64,000 nt of DNA from Pedobacter sp. MR2016-24 (GTDB taxonomy: Bacteria > Bacteroidota > Bacteroidia > Sphingobacteriales > Sphingobacteriaceae), in contig NZ_JAPIVO010000002.1 in NCBI RefSeq assembly GCF_026239655.1, positions 558,001-622,000 of the forward strand, given 5' to 3'. A program made the position numbers and the translations under genes. Below the pieces are notes generated by a model. It did not search any database. It saw nothing but the letters and a program-made list of their open reading frames with translations, and had not been told where the DNA came from. Of this stretch, positions 36,911-46,256 are shown one piece after another (the first letter of the stretch is position 1; the number at the start of each line of letters is the position of its first letter).

Positions 36911-36940
36911 AATCCCCGTTGTTAACGGGGATTTTTTTTT
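36911..36940 (+). terminator. Intrinsic terminator after clpX
   Basis: AATCCCCGTT (36911-36920) pairs with AACGGGGATT (36924-36933), 3-nt loop, then a T-run. Confidence 0.92.
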
Positions 36941-37007
36941 ATCTTGTTATTTTACAAAATCAATTGAGCAGGGGTAATAATCTGAATAAACAATAAATTG
37001 AATACAT

Positions 37008-37871
37008 ATGAATGAAGAAAAAGAAGTAAAAAAAGATGAAGAGATCGTAGCAAAGGCTAAAAAAATCAAAGAGGTGGAAAGCCCGGTTAAATCTGGTTTG
37101 AAGAGTAAAAGCGAAATCGTTAAAAACTGGTTGCCGAGATACACCGGAAGGCCTTTAGAAGATTTCGGACAGTATATTCTGCTAACCAATTTCAGCAGGT
37201 ATGTACAGATGTTTTCTGAATGGAACGATAATGCACCGATCATGGGACTGGATAAACCGATGCAGAGTGTAACCGCAAACGGGATCACGATCATTAACTT
37301 CGGAATGGGAAGCCCTATGGCGGCGACCATGATGGACCTGCTGACTGCAATTATGCCGAAAGCGGTATTGTTCCTGGGAAAATGTGGTGGCTTAAAAAAG
37401 AAAAACCAACTGGGTGATCTGATTCTGCCAATTGCGGCCATAAGGGGAGAAGGAACCTCAACGGATTATATGCCTGCTGAAGTCCCGGCTTTGCCATCAT
37501 TTGCCTTACAGAAAGCGATTTCTACCACGATCCGCGATCACTCAAGGGATTATTGGACAGGAACCTGTTATACGACTAACCGCAGGGTTTGGGAGCACGA
37601 CAAGGAGTTTAAGAAATACCTGAAAACTTTGAGAGCAATGGCTGTTGATATGGAAACTGCTACAATATTTACTACAGGTTTTGCGAATAAGATTCCTACC
37701 GGTGCCTTATTACTGGTTTCAGATCAGCCGATGATTCCTGAAGGGGTAAAAACGGCAGAAAGCGATAGCAGTGTAACGACCAATTACGTTGATACACATT
37801 TAAAAATTGGAATTGCTTCGTTAAAACAGCTGATCAATAATGGATTAACGGTTAAACACCTGCATTTCTAG
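37008..37871 (+). CDS. amn: AMP nucleosidase
   Basis: Cytoplasmic enzyme of the nucleoside phosphorylase fold that cleaves AMP to adenine and ribose 5-phosphate. Seen: NGITIINFGMGSPMAATMMDLL, VLFLGKCGGLKKKNQLGDLILPIAAIRGEG and the active-site AVDMETATIFTTGF. The start is charged and Lys/Glu-rich, then YTGRPLEDFGQYILLTNFSRY, a segment common to Bacteroidota members of this family. 287 residues is shorter than the enterobacterial enzyme, which has an extra domain, but normal here. Its tail overlaps the convergent phosphatase gene by 4 bp. Confidence 0.88.
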   Translation: MNEEKEVKKDEEIVAKAKKIKEVESPVKSGLKSKSEIVKNWLPRYTGRPLEDFGQYILLTNFSRYVQMFSEWNDNAPIMGLDKPMQSVTANGITIINFGMGSPMAATMMDLLTAIMPKAVLFLGKCGGLKKKNQLGDLILPIAAIRGEGTSTDYMPAEVPALPSFALQKAISTTIRDHSRDYWTGTCYTTNRRVWEHDKEFKKYLKTLRAMAVDMETATIFTTGFANKIPTGALLLVSDQPMIPEGVKTAESDSSVTTNYVDTHLKIGIASLKQLINNGLTVKHLHF

Positions 37872-38374
37872 GATAACTCAGGTTTCTTGGGAAAATCAAA
37901 TAAAAACAGCGTTCCTGTATGTTCACTGATCATGGACCAGTCATCAAAGGGGAAATCTATAATCACAATTCCTGCTGTTGGCATATTGTAGATATTCGCA
38001 TCAGCAAGGTAATTGGCAAAATCAGTCAATCCTGGATTATGACCAAAGAGCGCAATGTTGGAATAGCTGTTGTCCAGACCATTCAGGACATGCAGTAAGG
38101 CCGTAACATTGGCTTCATAAATTGACGGTTCCTGCTGAATTTCAGCAGCGGACATCTTCCAGACCTCCGAAAAGTGTTGTGCAGTGGTGAAGGCTCTTTT
38201 GGCCGGACTACTCACAATCAACTGCGGAATCAGTTGTTTACGACTGATCCTTTCTGCCATCTCAACAGCACATTTATGACCCCGATGGTTTAACGGGCGG
38301 TCAAAATCTGTCATGCCACTATCTGCCCAGTCAGACTTACCATGCCTCACCAGTATAATTCTCTTCGTCATCAT
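37868..38374 (-). CDS. SixA-type histidine phosphatase
   Basis: Histidine-phosphatase superfamily enzyme, about 168 residues. The phospho-acceptor motif LVRHGKSDW lies at the N-terminus, and the matching Arg/His residues are in SSPAKRAFTTAQ and ALFGHNPGLTDFANYL. The chosen ATG begins MMTKRIILVRHG and lies 7 bp after the glycosyltransferase stop; an ATG at 38404 would overlap that gene. The gene is last in the ADP-heptose/LPS block and co-directional with it. Whether it serves that pathway is inferred from position only. Confidence 0.88.
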   Translation of the reverse strand: MMTKRIILVRHGKSDWADSGMTDFDRPLNHRGHKCAVEMAERISRKQLIPQLIVSSPAKRAFTTAQHFSEVWKMSAAEIQQEPSIYEANVTALLHVLNGLDNSYSNIALFGHNPGLTDFANYLADANIYNMPTAGIVIIDFPFDDWSMISEHTGTLFLFDFPKKPELS

Positions 38375-38381
38375 ATTATTT

Positions 38382-39362
38382 TTAGGTGTTCGAGAAATTA
38401 ACAATTACTTCATCAGGAATGTTTTTCATGCACTTAAAATGTCCCAGCGGACATTTTTCCAATCCGAATTTGGAGCAGGGCCTGCAGGGTAGCTCTATCC
38501 CCACTACGAGCGAATCTTTGACTTTATAAGGAAACACACCCAGCAGATCTGGTGTAGTACCACCCCAGACAGAGGCTATGGGCATATTGAAAGCTTCCGC
38601 GATATGTGTTAAGCCGGTATCAAAACCGATCACTTTACAGGCCTTTGATACGATAAAAACAGACTGATCCAGATTTGTTTCTCCGCAGGTAGAATATACA
38701 TTGGCACCAACAGCCTGTTTAATCTCTTCTGCGTTAGCTTTTACATCATTCCCGCCTAAGAGGACGATGGGTAAATTAATGCCCTTACAGATCTCAATGA
38801 TCTTTTCATTGGGCATGCGTTTGGTGAAGTGGGTGGCACCGATCACAAAAGCAATATATTTTCCGCTATGGCTGGGCGGGAGAAAGGTCTCCAGTGTGTA
38901 TTCTTTGGCCACATAATAGTCTATGGGCCTGTTATCGTTTTTAATGCCCAGAAACTTAACGGTTTCCAGGTAACGGTCTACCAGGTGGTCTTTGGAAAAT
39001 AAGGACGACCATTTCAGCTTCAGACCAAGCCATTTTTTTAACCTGTCTTTTTTATAGGTAGAAGAAGGGATCTGCGTGGCTATTTTAATGATCGACGTAC
39101 GGAGGTTATTGTGCAGGTCAATAATCAGATCGAATTGCTCTGCTTTGATATCTCTGATTGTATCTGCCAGTTTGGGCTTTAGCAAATGGAGTTTGGTCAG
39201 ATATGGATTCTGCTGATAGATATATTTGAACTGGTCTTTGGTCAGGAAATGTACTTCGCAATCAGGTATTTGCAATTTCAGACAGCGCACAATAGGGGTG
39301 GTGTAAATGATATCACCCATAGAACTGAAGCGAATGACTAATATTTTTTTAGGGCTTTTCAA
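38382..39362 (-). CDS. Glycosyltransferase family 9 (heptosyltransferase-type)
   Basis: Cytoplasmic or membrane-associated transferase, 326 residues. The start KKILVIRFSSMGDIIYTTPIVRCLK is the GT9 N-terminus; the donor-site region HFTKRMPNEKIIEICKGINLPIVLLGG and IGFDTGLTHIAEAFNMPIASVWGGT is typical of ADP-heptose:LPS heptosyltransferases. It follows rfaE2 with 25 bp spacing, consistent with adding ADP-heptose made by the same operon to the LPS core. Exact acceptor unknown. Confidence 0.9.
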   Translation of the reverse strand: MKSPKKILVIRFSSMGDIIYTTPIVRCLKLQIPDCEVHFLTKDQFKYIYQQNPYLTKLHLLKPKLADTIRDIKAEQFDLIIDLHNNLRTSIIKIATQIPSSTYKKDRLKKWLGLKLKWSSLFSKDHLVDRYLETVKFLGIKNDNRPIDYYVAKEYTLETFLPPSHSGKYIAFVIGATHFTKRMPNEKIIEICKGINLPIVLLGGNDVKANAEEIKQAVGANVYSTCGETNLDQSVFIVSKACKVIGFDTGLTHIAEAFNMPIASVWGGTTPDLLGVFPYKVKDSLVVGIELPCRPCSKFGLEKCPLGHFKCMKNIPDEVIVNFSNT

Positions 39363-39387
39363 TTGCGCGGTAGGTTTACGTTCCTGT

Positions 39388-39879
39388 TCAGGACTTTTTT
39401 ATTTTCTCAATAATCGCAGTAGAAGAATAACCCGGCAGGAAGCTGAGCACTTCTACTTTACCGCCATTGGCGATCGTCTCTTTCGCACCCACAATGCTGT
39501 CAGTGGTATAATCACCGCCCTTTACCAGCACGTCTGGCAAGATAGTTTTGATCAGTTCCAGAGGGGTATCCTCATTGAATAAAACCACTGCATCAATGAA
39601 ATACATGGCACCCAGCAGGGCAGAACGTGTGATTTCATCATTGACTGGTCGCTCAGGCCCTTTTAGTCGCTGCACTGAATCATCGCTGTTCAATCCCAGG
39701 ATCAGCACGTCACCCAGACTTGCGGCTTCGGTGAGGTAGGCGACATGCCCTGCATGCAGCAGGTCAAAACAACCATTGGTAAAAACGATTTTTTTGCCCG
39801 TTCCTTTCCAGTGGTTTACTAAAGGTTTTAATTCTTCGCGGGAGACTATTTTCTGACTTAATGCGTGTTTGCTGTTCAT
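39388..39879 (-). CDS. rfaE2: D-glycero-beta-D-manno-heptose 1-phosphate adenylyltransferase
   Basis: Enzyme that makes ADP-heptose from heptose 1-phosphate and ATP, 163 residues. The nucleotidyltransferase motif NGCFDLLHAGH (HxGH) and the ISSTxxI-like YSSTAIIEKI near the C-terminus are visible. In many proteobacteria this domain is fused to the kinase as HldE; here it is a separate gene, as in other Bacteroidota, in the same operon as the kinase and isomerase. Spacing to gmhA is 9 bp. Confidence 0.93.
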   Translation of the reverse strand: MNSKHALSQKIVSREELKPLVNHWKGTGKKIVFTNGCFDLLHAGHVAYLTEAASLGDVLILGLNSDDSVQRLKGPERPVNDEITRSALLGAMYFIDAVVLFNEDTPLELIKTILPDVLVKGGDYTTDSIVGAKETIANGGKVEVLSFLPGYSSTAIIEKIKKS

Positions 39880-39888
39880 ATCGAATGC

Positions 39889-40443
39889 TTAAAATAGAAG
39901 ATCTACGGCCTTACAGAACATATGGCCAATTAAAATATGCATTTCCTGGATTCTTGCGGTAGTTTCATCAGGGATAATAATATTCAGGTCGCACAAGTGA
40001 TTCATTTCCCCTCCATCTCTGCCCGAGAGCCCCAGGGTTTTGCAACCCAGTTCTCTCGCCGTATGTAAAGCCTGAACAATATTCGGACTGTTACCGCTCG
40101 TTGAAATCGCAATGAATAAATCGCCCGGACCAGCAAAAGCAGCCAGCTGCCGCGCAAAAACGCGCTCAAAACCATAATCATTGCTGATTGCGGTCATGGC
40201 CGATGTATCTACCGTTAATGCAATTGCAGGCAGTGCTTTACGGTCTTTCACATATCTTCCTGTCAGTTCTGCTGCAATATGCTGTGCATCTGCCGCACTG
40301 CCGCCGTTACCCGCCAGCAGGATTTTTCCACCAGCGGTGATGATATCTGTAACCAGTTTACAGCCGCTTTCAATATCAGGGATAAGGGAGTTGATCACCC
40401 TTTCCATTACTTGTTTATGGTGGTTAAGTTCTTCTGAAACCAT
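39889..40443 (-). CDS. gmhA: D-sedoheptulose 7-phosphate isomerase
   Basis: First enzyme of ADP-heptose synthesis, 184 residues, SIS-domain fold. Seen: GKILLAGNGGSAADAQHIAAELTGRYV (phosphate-binding Ser and metal-binding His), SNDYGFERVFARQL and IAISTSGNSPNI. The gene is co-directional with its pathway neighbours and 5 bp downstream of the heptose kinase gene. Complete and of normal length. Confidence 0.95.
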   Translation of the reverse strand: MVSEELNHHKQVMERVINSLIPDIESGCKLVTDIITAGGKILLAGNGGSAADAQHIAAELTGRYVKDRKALPAIALTVDTSAMTAISNDYGFERVFARQLAAFAGPGDLFIAISTSGNSPNIVQALHTARELGCKTLGLSGRDGGEMNHLCDLNIIIPDETTARIQEMHILIGHMFCKAVDLLF

Positions 40444-40448
40444 AGGTG

Positions 40449-41426
40449 TTAATTTTTTAGCGCGGATATAATTTCTTCAATAGTAGTAGTTGCGCTTCCA
40501 ATATGTTTGATCACTATGGAAGCGGCATAATTCGCAATCGTACAGGCTTCCTCTATGGTAAAACCTGAAGCGATACAGTAAGATAAGGTAGCAATCACGG
40601 TATCACCTGCACCGGTCACATCATATACTTCCGTGGCCACTACAGGAAGTATCCTGCAGCTGTCGGGCGTAATGATAGCGATACCACCTTCAGAAAGCGT
40701 GACAATCAGGTAGTCCGTGCCCGTAAAATTGAAAATTACCGATGCGGCTTTCTCCAGTTCATCCTGACTATGTATTTTTTCCGTTTTTGCAGCCTCGGCC
40801 AGTTCCTTACGGTTAGGCTTGATGATAAATGCGCCTTTGTATTTGCTATAGTCCAGTCCTTTAGGATCCACAATTACCCTTTTGCCCAGCGCATTGCAGC
40901 TGTCGATAATTCTCAGGGAAAGGCCCGGGGTCAGCAGTCCTTTATTGTAATCCGAAAGGATCACGATATCGCTCGAGGCGATGCAGTTTTGCAGGGAGTC
41001 GAAAAATACATTTTCCAGTTCCGCAGCAATGTCATGTGTATCTTCCTGATCTATCCTTACAATCTGGTGGTTGCCAGCAATCACCCGCGTTTTAACTGTA
41101 GTAGTGCGCGAATCATCTTTCAGGATCAGCTCTGTATCAATATTCTTGGTGGCCAGGATAGCTTTGATTTCTTCCCCAAAACTATCATTTCCGGTAATTC
41201 CTGCCAGGGAAACCTTTGCCCCCAGATCAATCAGGTTACTGGCTACATTGGCAGCACCACCGATAATCTTATTTTCTTTTTTAACATTTACTATAGGCAC
41301 AGGTGCTTCCGGCGAAAGGCGGGTAGCGCTGCCAAATATATAATGGTCCAGCATCAAATCACCTATAACCAGTATATTCGGTCGGGAGTGGGTATAATGT
41401 GCATCGTGTAATTTCTGTGCAAGCAT
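40449..41426 (-). CDS. rfaE1: D-glycero-beta-D-manno-heptose 7-phosphate kinase (PfkB family)
   Basis: Phosphorylates heptose 7-phosphate to the 1,7-bisphosphate, 325 residues. Seen: GDLMLDHYIFG, IIGGAANVASNLIDLGAKV and the PfkB signature DVTGAGDTVIATLSYCIA with its catalytic Asp. It has no adenylyltransferase extension; that activity is supplied by rfaE2 two genes downstream. This is the first gene of the heptose operon; upstream PolX is co-directional but about 40 bp away. Confidence 0.94.
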   Translation of the reverse strand: MLAQKLHDAHYTHSRPNILVIGDLMLDHYIFGSATRLSPEAPVPIVNVKKENKIIGGAANVASNLIDLGAKVSLAGITGNDSFGEEIKAILATKNIDTELILKDDSRTTTVKTRVIAGNHQIVRIDQEDTHDIAAELENVFFDSLQNCIASSDIVILSDYNKGLLTPGLSLRIIDSCNALGKRVIVDPKGLDYSKYKGAFIIKPNRKELAEAAKTEKIHSQDELEKAASVIFNFTGTDYLIVTLSEGGIAIITPDSCRILPVVATEVYDVTGAGDTVIATLSYCIASGFTIEEACTIANYAASIVIKHIGSATTTIEEIISALKN

Positions 41427-41463
41427 GCTGACGTATTAATTTTCAAATATAGGTATTACAATA

Positions 41464-43149
41464 CTATCCCTGAGGTTTAACTGAGTTGAAATAAGTGCTG
41501 ATCTCTGATAGTGTAAATGCATTCAGGCATTGTTTTGTTTCAAGACCGCCTTTTCTTCCTATATAAACGCCATAATGCATATCTCTGAAACCTTCCATGC
41601 GGTGTGCATCCGGATTAACGGCTAAGAGTACGCCCTTTTCGAGTGCGTAGCGGTGCCATCTCCAGTCCAGATCCAGACGAAGCGGATTGGCATTGATCTC
41701 TATCACTACCTGATTTGCCGCACAGGCATCAATCACTTTGGCGTAATCAATAGGATAGCCTTTTCTGCTGAGCAGGAGGCGACCTGTCGGGTGACCAAGA
41801 ATGGTGGTATAAGGATTTTCAATGGCTTTGATTAACCTGGCCGTCGCTTTTTCCTCGTCCATTCTCAAATTGCTGTGTACAGAGGCGACTACAAAATCGA
41901 AGGTTTTCAGGATCTCATCACTATAATCCAGCGATCCGTCATTAAGGATATCACTTTCAATGCCTTTAAATATTTTGAATGGTGCCAGTTTTATATTCAG
42001 GGCATCTATTTCCTGGTGCTGCGCATAAATCCGCTGTTCATTTAGTCCGTTGGCATAAAAGGCAGATTTGGAGTGATCGCACATGCCCAGGTATTCCAGT
42101 TGCAGCTCGTCTTTACAGTATAGCGCCATCTGCTCCAGCGTATGTACCCCGTCGCTCCAGGTAGAGTGGTTATGCAGACTTCCTTTCAGGTCCTGGTAAG
42201 TAATCAGTTTCGGTAACGTATTCGTTTTGCTGAGTTCAATTTCATTCAGTCCTTCTCTCAGTTCCGGTTCGATATAAGTCAGTCCGGCCTGCTGATAGAT
42301 CGATTGTTCATCCGCAAAAGGACCCTCACCCGCAAGTTTCAGGACCTCTTCCACATGGACAGTGTTACCCGTTAATTTAAACAGGTTCAGGTAAAAATCT
42401 ACTGCCGGATACAGGTGTAATTGTATTTTAAGGCCAAAAGGACTCTGTGCAATAAACAGGTTTTCGTCTTTCTGTTCAAATTGAAGCGCAGTGAAAGTAG
42501 CCATTTGTTGGGTTACAATAGCCATGTCATTCACACCCGCCACAAAATCCAGCTGTTCAATGATTTCACAATAACGACGGTAATCACCCGCCACTGTTAA
42601 CTGCGCTGCAGGATCGATATTGCTTAACCATAACAGTAATTCTGCGGATAAAGTATTTGCCAGCAATTCCGACTGCGAATACAGGAATTTCCCTTGCGCA
42701 GCCATCTTAAACTCAATTACCTTTTTAATTTCCTCCTGCGTTTTCAGTCCGAATCCTTTTGCTTCTATCAGGCGGTTTTCATTACAGGCGTAATACAGTT
42801 CTCCGATATGCTCTATGCCGAGATCCTTCCAGATCACTACTATTTTCTTTGGACCTATACCTTTGATGCCCAGCATTTCTACAATGCCTTCAGGCGTTTC
42901 CGCAAGTATATTTTCTAAATCTGCCATGGATCCCGTTTGCAGGAGTTCCCATACTTTGGCCGACATGCTCTTGCCTAATCCCTCAATTTTCTCAATCTCT
43001 TCAAAGGTTTTCGTATAAATGGCATAGGGAAGTTTATCCACCTTAAAAGCTGCATTGGCTACAGATTTAATTTTAAAAGGATTCTCCTTATGCAGTTCCA
43101 TCAACTGAGAAAGGAGGCGCAGGCTACGGGCTATGGTCTTGTTTTCCAT
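41464..43149 (-). CDS. polX: DNA polymerase/3'-5' exonuclease PolX
   Basis: Family-X repair polymerase fused to a PHP nuclease, 561 residues. Helix-hairpin-helix regions (IEKIEGLGKSMSAKVWELL, MLGIKGIGPKKIVVIW) come first, then the nucleotidyltransferase part (AGDYRRYCEIIEQLDFVAG), then the PHP domain with SLHNHSTWSDGVHTL, GMCDHSKSA, GHPTGRLL and NPDAHRMEG. The ATG at 43149 is preferred over an upstream TTG at 43158. The polymerase motif is GDYRRYCE...LDFV rather than a canonical GGFRRG...DVD, so polymerase activity may be reduced; the nuclease looks intact. Confidence 0.88.
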   Translation of the reverse strand: MENKTIARSLRLLSQLMELHKENPFKIKSVANAAFKVDKLPYAIYTKTFEEIEKIEGLGKSMSAKVWELLQTGSMADLENILAETPEGIVEMLGIKGIGPKKIVVIWKDLGIEHIGELYYACNENRLIEAKGFGLKTQEEIKKVIEFKMAAQGKFLYSQSELLANTLSAELLLWLSNIDPAAQLTVAGDYRRYCEIIEQLDFVAGVNDMAIVTQQMATFTALQFEQKDENLFIAQSPFGLKIQLHLYPAVDFYLNLFKLTGNTVHVEEVLKLAGEGPFADEQSIYQQAGLTYIEPELREGLNEIELSKTNTLPKLITYQDLKGSLHNHSTWSDGVHTLEQMALYCKDELQLEYLGMCDHSKSAFYANGLNEQRIYAQHQEIDALNIKLAPFKIFKGIESDILNDGSLDYSDEILKTFDFVVASVHSNLRMDEEKATARLIKAIENPYTTILGHPTGRLLLSRKGYPIDYAKVIDACAANQVVIEINANPLRLDLDWRWHRYALEKGVLLAVNPDAHRMEGFRDMHYGVYIGRKGGLETKQCLNAFTLSEISTYFNSVKPQG

Positions 43150-43224
43150 TGAGGGCAAAAATAAATAAAAAGATGGGTTATTCCCTATATATGTATTCTG
43201 GCATAGTTTTTTCGATATGCGGGT

Positions 43225-43887
43225 ATGAAGATACTCAATTATGCAGGGGCGATGCTACTCGGATTAGCTACGGCATGTAACTCATCCACAGAGAAAAGTG
43301 CTCATAAAGACAGTGTAAACACGCAAACAGAACCGGTTAAGGATTCCACTGCGGCAGATCCGCTGGAAGATACCACCATGCGGGCCGATGAACTGGCTGA
43401 GCAGGAAGAATATGCTTTGATTGTTCCCGGAAAGAGAATTGGCAAGATTTCTTTGGGACAGGACATGAAAGAGGTTTTTGATTTGCTGGGTACTCCTGAT
43501 GATGGTGATGCGGCCATGGGTAGTGCGGTAGGGGTGTGGATCAAAAGTTCCATGACGATTTATTCGCATTACCGGGACAGTACGATGGTGGTGAAAGCCG
43601 TGAAGCAGGTCTCGGTGGCTTCTGATACTTATTTTACCGCAGGAAAAATTGCGACAGGAATGAGCCTGGCTAAAGTTAAAGCTGCATATCCTGCTTTAAA
43701 AGAATCGGCCACCTATGTGAACCTGAAAAATAACAGTAAACTGCAGGTATTTGATGATCTTGAAGGCGGAATAGCCTTTGATATACAGGATGGCAAATGC
43801 ACGATGATTACCGTTCATCCAAAAGGAAAACCCGTAAATGCGGCCTATCTTGATTTGCATCCGGGCTGGAAAAGAGTAGAGCAATAG
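43225..43887 (+). CDS. Hypothetical lipoprotein
   Basis: 220 residues, no known family recognised. Signal peptide MKILNYAGAMLLGLATAC gives a likely lipidated Cys18, then a Ser/Thr/Glu-rich linker (about 20-65). The remaining domain has a repeated pattern of the kind seen in SmpA/BamE-like folds (GKRIGKISLGQDMKEVFDLLGTPDD, then GKIATGMSLAKVKAAYP), two copies of a 'G-x-I-x-x-G-M/Q' start. It is convergent to sppA and divergent from polX. Function unknown; the fold comparison is tentative. Confidence 0.75.
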   Translation: MKILNYAGAMLLGLATACNSSTEKSAHKDSVNTQTEPVKDSTAADPLEDTTMRADELAEQEEYALIVPGKRIGKISLGQDMKEVFDLLGTPDDGDAAMGSAVGVWIKSSMTIYSHYRDSTMVVKAVKQVSVASDTYFTAGKIATGMSLAKVKAAYPALKESATYVNLKNNSKLQVFDDLEGGIAFDIQDGKCTMITVHPKGKPVNAAYLDLHPGWKRVEQ

Positions 43888-43905
43888 TCGACGACCATTG
43901 CTCTA
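43877..43905. terminator. Stem-loop between convergent lipoprotein and sppA genes
   Basis: TAGAGCAAT (43877-43885) pairs exactly with ATTGCTCTA (43897-43905). The T-runs are short, so its strength is uncertain. Confidence 0.55.
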
Positions 43906-43916
43906 TTCCTTGATAA

Positions 43917-45686
43917 TTATTGTGTCTTAATCTCAAATGGCATACGTGCCTGTATACCGGCATTTGTAATTGCTTTTTTCATTTGCTGATACAGCAGGAA
44001 GTTTTCACCAAATTCTTTCTTTGCATAATATACCCTTACGTTATCCGTAGCGTCTTCCAGCAGGGATTTGATCGGATCTATTTTCTGCGGATATTCAACC
44101 AGCTTATAATCTGATAACTTAGCCTTTTTGCCCGCTGCAACAATTGCATCGTTGAAGCTGCCGATCCTGTCTGCCAGGCCTATTTTAACCGCATCAGTAC
44201 CGATCCACACATGTCCGCCGCCAATGGAATCAATATAAGCCTTAGATTTCTTACGGCCATCAGCCACGCGGGTAATAAAGCTGTCATACACATGATTCAC
44301 ATCCGTCTGGATAATTAATCTTTCACCCGCAGTCAGCGGACGATTGACGCTCATGATATCCGCATACTGGCCTGTTTTTACGCCATCGAAAGTCAGTCCC
44401 AGTTTATTGGTCAGCAAATTCTGAAAATTAGGAATAATCCCAAAAACACCAATTGAACCCGTGATCGTATTCGGCTGCACAAAAATAGAGTCGGCCGCAC
44501 AACCAATATAATATCCGCCCGAAGCCGCAACATCACCAAAAGAAGCAATCACCGGTTTTACCTTTCTGCTCAGTACAATTTCTCTCCAGATCACATCAGA
44601 TGCCAGTGCACTGCCACCACCAGAATTTACGCGCAGTACAATCGCTTTCACCTTATCATCCATTCTCGCTTTTCTGATCGCCCTTGAAATACGCTCAGAA
44701 CCTATCGATTCATCCGTACCTTCGCCGCCGGTAATATCTCCGTTAGCAAAGATCACCGCGATTCTGTTTTTGCTGTCGCTATTTTCCGGTTCCTGGTTTG
44801 CTGCATATTCATTAATCGTTACCGTAGTCAGGTTTTCTTTTTTACCCTTTCCGCTCCATTTTTTCAATTCATCCAGCACTTCATCCTTATACTTCAGACC
44901 ATCTACCATTTTATGCGTTACTGCGTCCTGCGGCGACTGAATTTTGTATTCATTCGCAAACATGAATAAACTATCTTTTGATATTTTTCTGGAATCCGCA
45001 ATACCTTCCAGGAAAGTATTATATAAACCACCCACATAAGCAGTTACCTGCTGGCGGTTATAATCGCTCATTTTCTCATTGATAAAAGGCTCTACTGCAC
45101 TTTTATAATTACCTACCCTGATGATCTGTGCTTCCACACCAATTTTCTCCATCGCACCCTTAAAGAAGGTCAGCTGAGAACTGAAGCCCTTAAATTCCAG
45201 CGCACCCTGCGGGTTCAGGTAAACTTTATCCGCTACTGAAGCCAGATAATACGCTTCCTGCGTATACACCTCGCTATAGGCAAGTATTTTCTTTCTACTC
45301 TTTTTGAAGTCAATCAGTGCATCCCTGATTTCCTTTAACGTAGCCTTACCTGCATCAGGAGAGCTTACATTCAGGTAGATACAATCAATATTGTCGTCTG
45401 TTTTAGCCCTTTTCAGCGCCAGGATCAGGTCGTAAAAGCCGATACTCTTACCGCCACCAGAACCGATAATCGGCAGGTTGTCAAACCTTTTGTTCGGTGT
45501 ACGCTCTTTGATACTCTGATCAAGATTGAGATACAGGACGGTATTGCTCGCTACATCTACCTTTTTATCATCATCAATGGCCGAGACGGCAGCGACGATG
45601 ATGACGAAGAATAAGATAACAATAAGGACGGTAGAAATGATAATTCCTACAACTGTGGCAAAAACATATTTGAAAAATTCTTTCAT
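43917..45686 (-). CDS. sppA: Signal peptide peptidase SppA (67K type)
   Basis: Membrane-anchored serine protease that degrades cleaved signal peptides, 589 residues with two homologous halves. One N-terminal membrane helix (about 8-36). The general base is Lys195 (VGNYKSAVEPF) in the first half and the nucleophile Ser389 (GDVAASGGYYIGCAAD) in the second. VNSGGGSALASDVIW is also typical. The length fits the Ecoli-type long form. It is divergent from folK, with 53 bp between the start codons. Confidence 0.94.
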   Translation of the reverse strand: MKEFFKYVFATVVGIIISTVLIVILFFVIIVAAVSAIDDDKKVDVASNTVLYLNLDQSIKERTPNKRFDNLPIIGSGGGKSIGFYDLILALKRAKTDDNIDCIYLNVSSPDAGKATLKEIRDALIDFKKSRKKILAYSEVYTQEAYYLASVADKVYLNPQGALEFKGFSSQLTFFKGAMEKIGVEAQIIRVGNYKSAVEPFINEKMSDYNRQQVTAYVGGLYNTFLEGIADSRKISKDSLFMFANEYKIQSPQDAVTHKMVDGLKYKDEVLDELKKWSGKGKKENLTTVTINEYAANQEPENSDSKNRIAVIFANGDITGGEGTDESIGSERISRAIRKARMDDKVKAIVLRVNSGGGSALASDVIWREIVLSRKVKPVIASFGDVAASGGYYIGCAADSIFVQPNTITGSIGVFGIIPNFQNLLTNKLGLTFDGVKTGQYADIMSVNRPLTAGERLIIQTDVNHVYDSFITRVADGRKKSKAYIDSIGGGHVWIGTDAVKIGLADRIGSFNDAIVAAGKKAKLSDYKLVEYPQKIDPIKSLLEDATDNVRVYYAKKEFGENFLLYQQMKKAITNAGIQARMPFEIKTQ

Positions 45687-45739
45687 GTGGATGTTTACTA
45701 TTTAGATTTGTAAATATATTAATAAGAATCAGGCTTTAT

Positions 45740-46237
45740 ATGCAGTTGGACAGCAAAGTGGTGTATTTGTTACTTGGAAGTAACTTAGGGGACAGAAGGG
45801 GCCTTATAGACGAAGCAGTAATTAAGATAGGAGAGCAGATCGGGACCGTAGTGGCGCGTTCTGCAAATTATGAAACTGCTGCCTGGGGGAAAGAAGATCA
45901 GCCCTCCTTCCTGAACGTCGCACTTGCGGTATCCACCAGGTTATCTGCCCTGGCTGTACTCGAAGAGGCACTCGCCATAGAAATGGAGCTGGGCAGAATC
46001 AGGCTCGAGAAGTGGGGAGCGCGCTTAATTGATATAGACCTGATCTTATTCGGCGATGAAATCATTGACGAAGGAGCCAAACTACAGGTGCCTCATCCTG
46101 AAATGCAGCACAGGAAGTTTGTGCTGGAACCACTTGCAGAGATTGCTGCCGGTGTTTTTCACCCGGTGCTGGGACAGACCGTTGGCGAATTGCTGCACAG
46201 TCTGACCGATAATTTAACTGTATCTAAAATATTATAA
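45740..46237 (+). CDS. folK: 2-amino-4-hydroxy-6-hydroxymethyldihydropteridine diphosphokinase
   Basis: Folate-pathway kinase, 165 residues, cytoplasmic. Seen: VYLLLGSNLGDRRGLIDEAV, SANYETAAWG, and the signature WGARLIDIDLILFGDEI followed by VPHPEMQHRKFVLEPLAEIA. Complete and of normal length. The Hpt-domain gene follows after 19 bp; the two may be co-transcribed. Confidence 0.95.
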   Translation: MQLDSKVVYLLLGSNLGDRRGLIDEAVIKIGEQIGTVVARSANYETAAWGKEDQPSFLNVALAVSTRLSALAVLEEALAIEMELGRIRLEKWGARLIDIDLILFGDEIIDEGAKLQVPHPEMQHRKFVLEPLAEIAAGVFHPVLGQTVGELLHSLTDNLTVSKIL

Positions 46238-46256
46238 TTTTATTAGTTTTGTTGAG

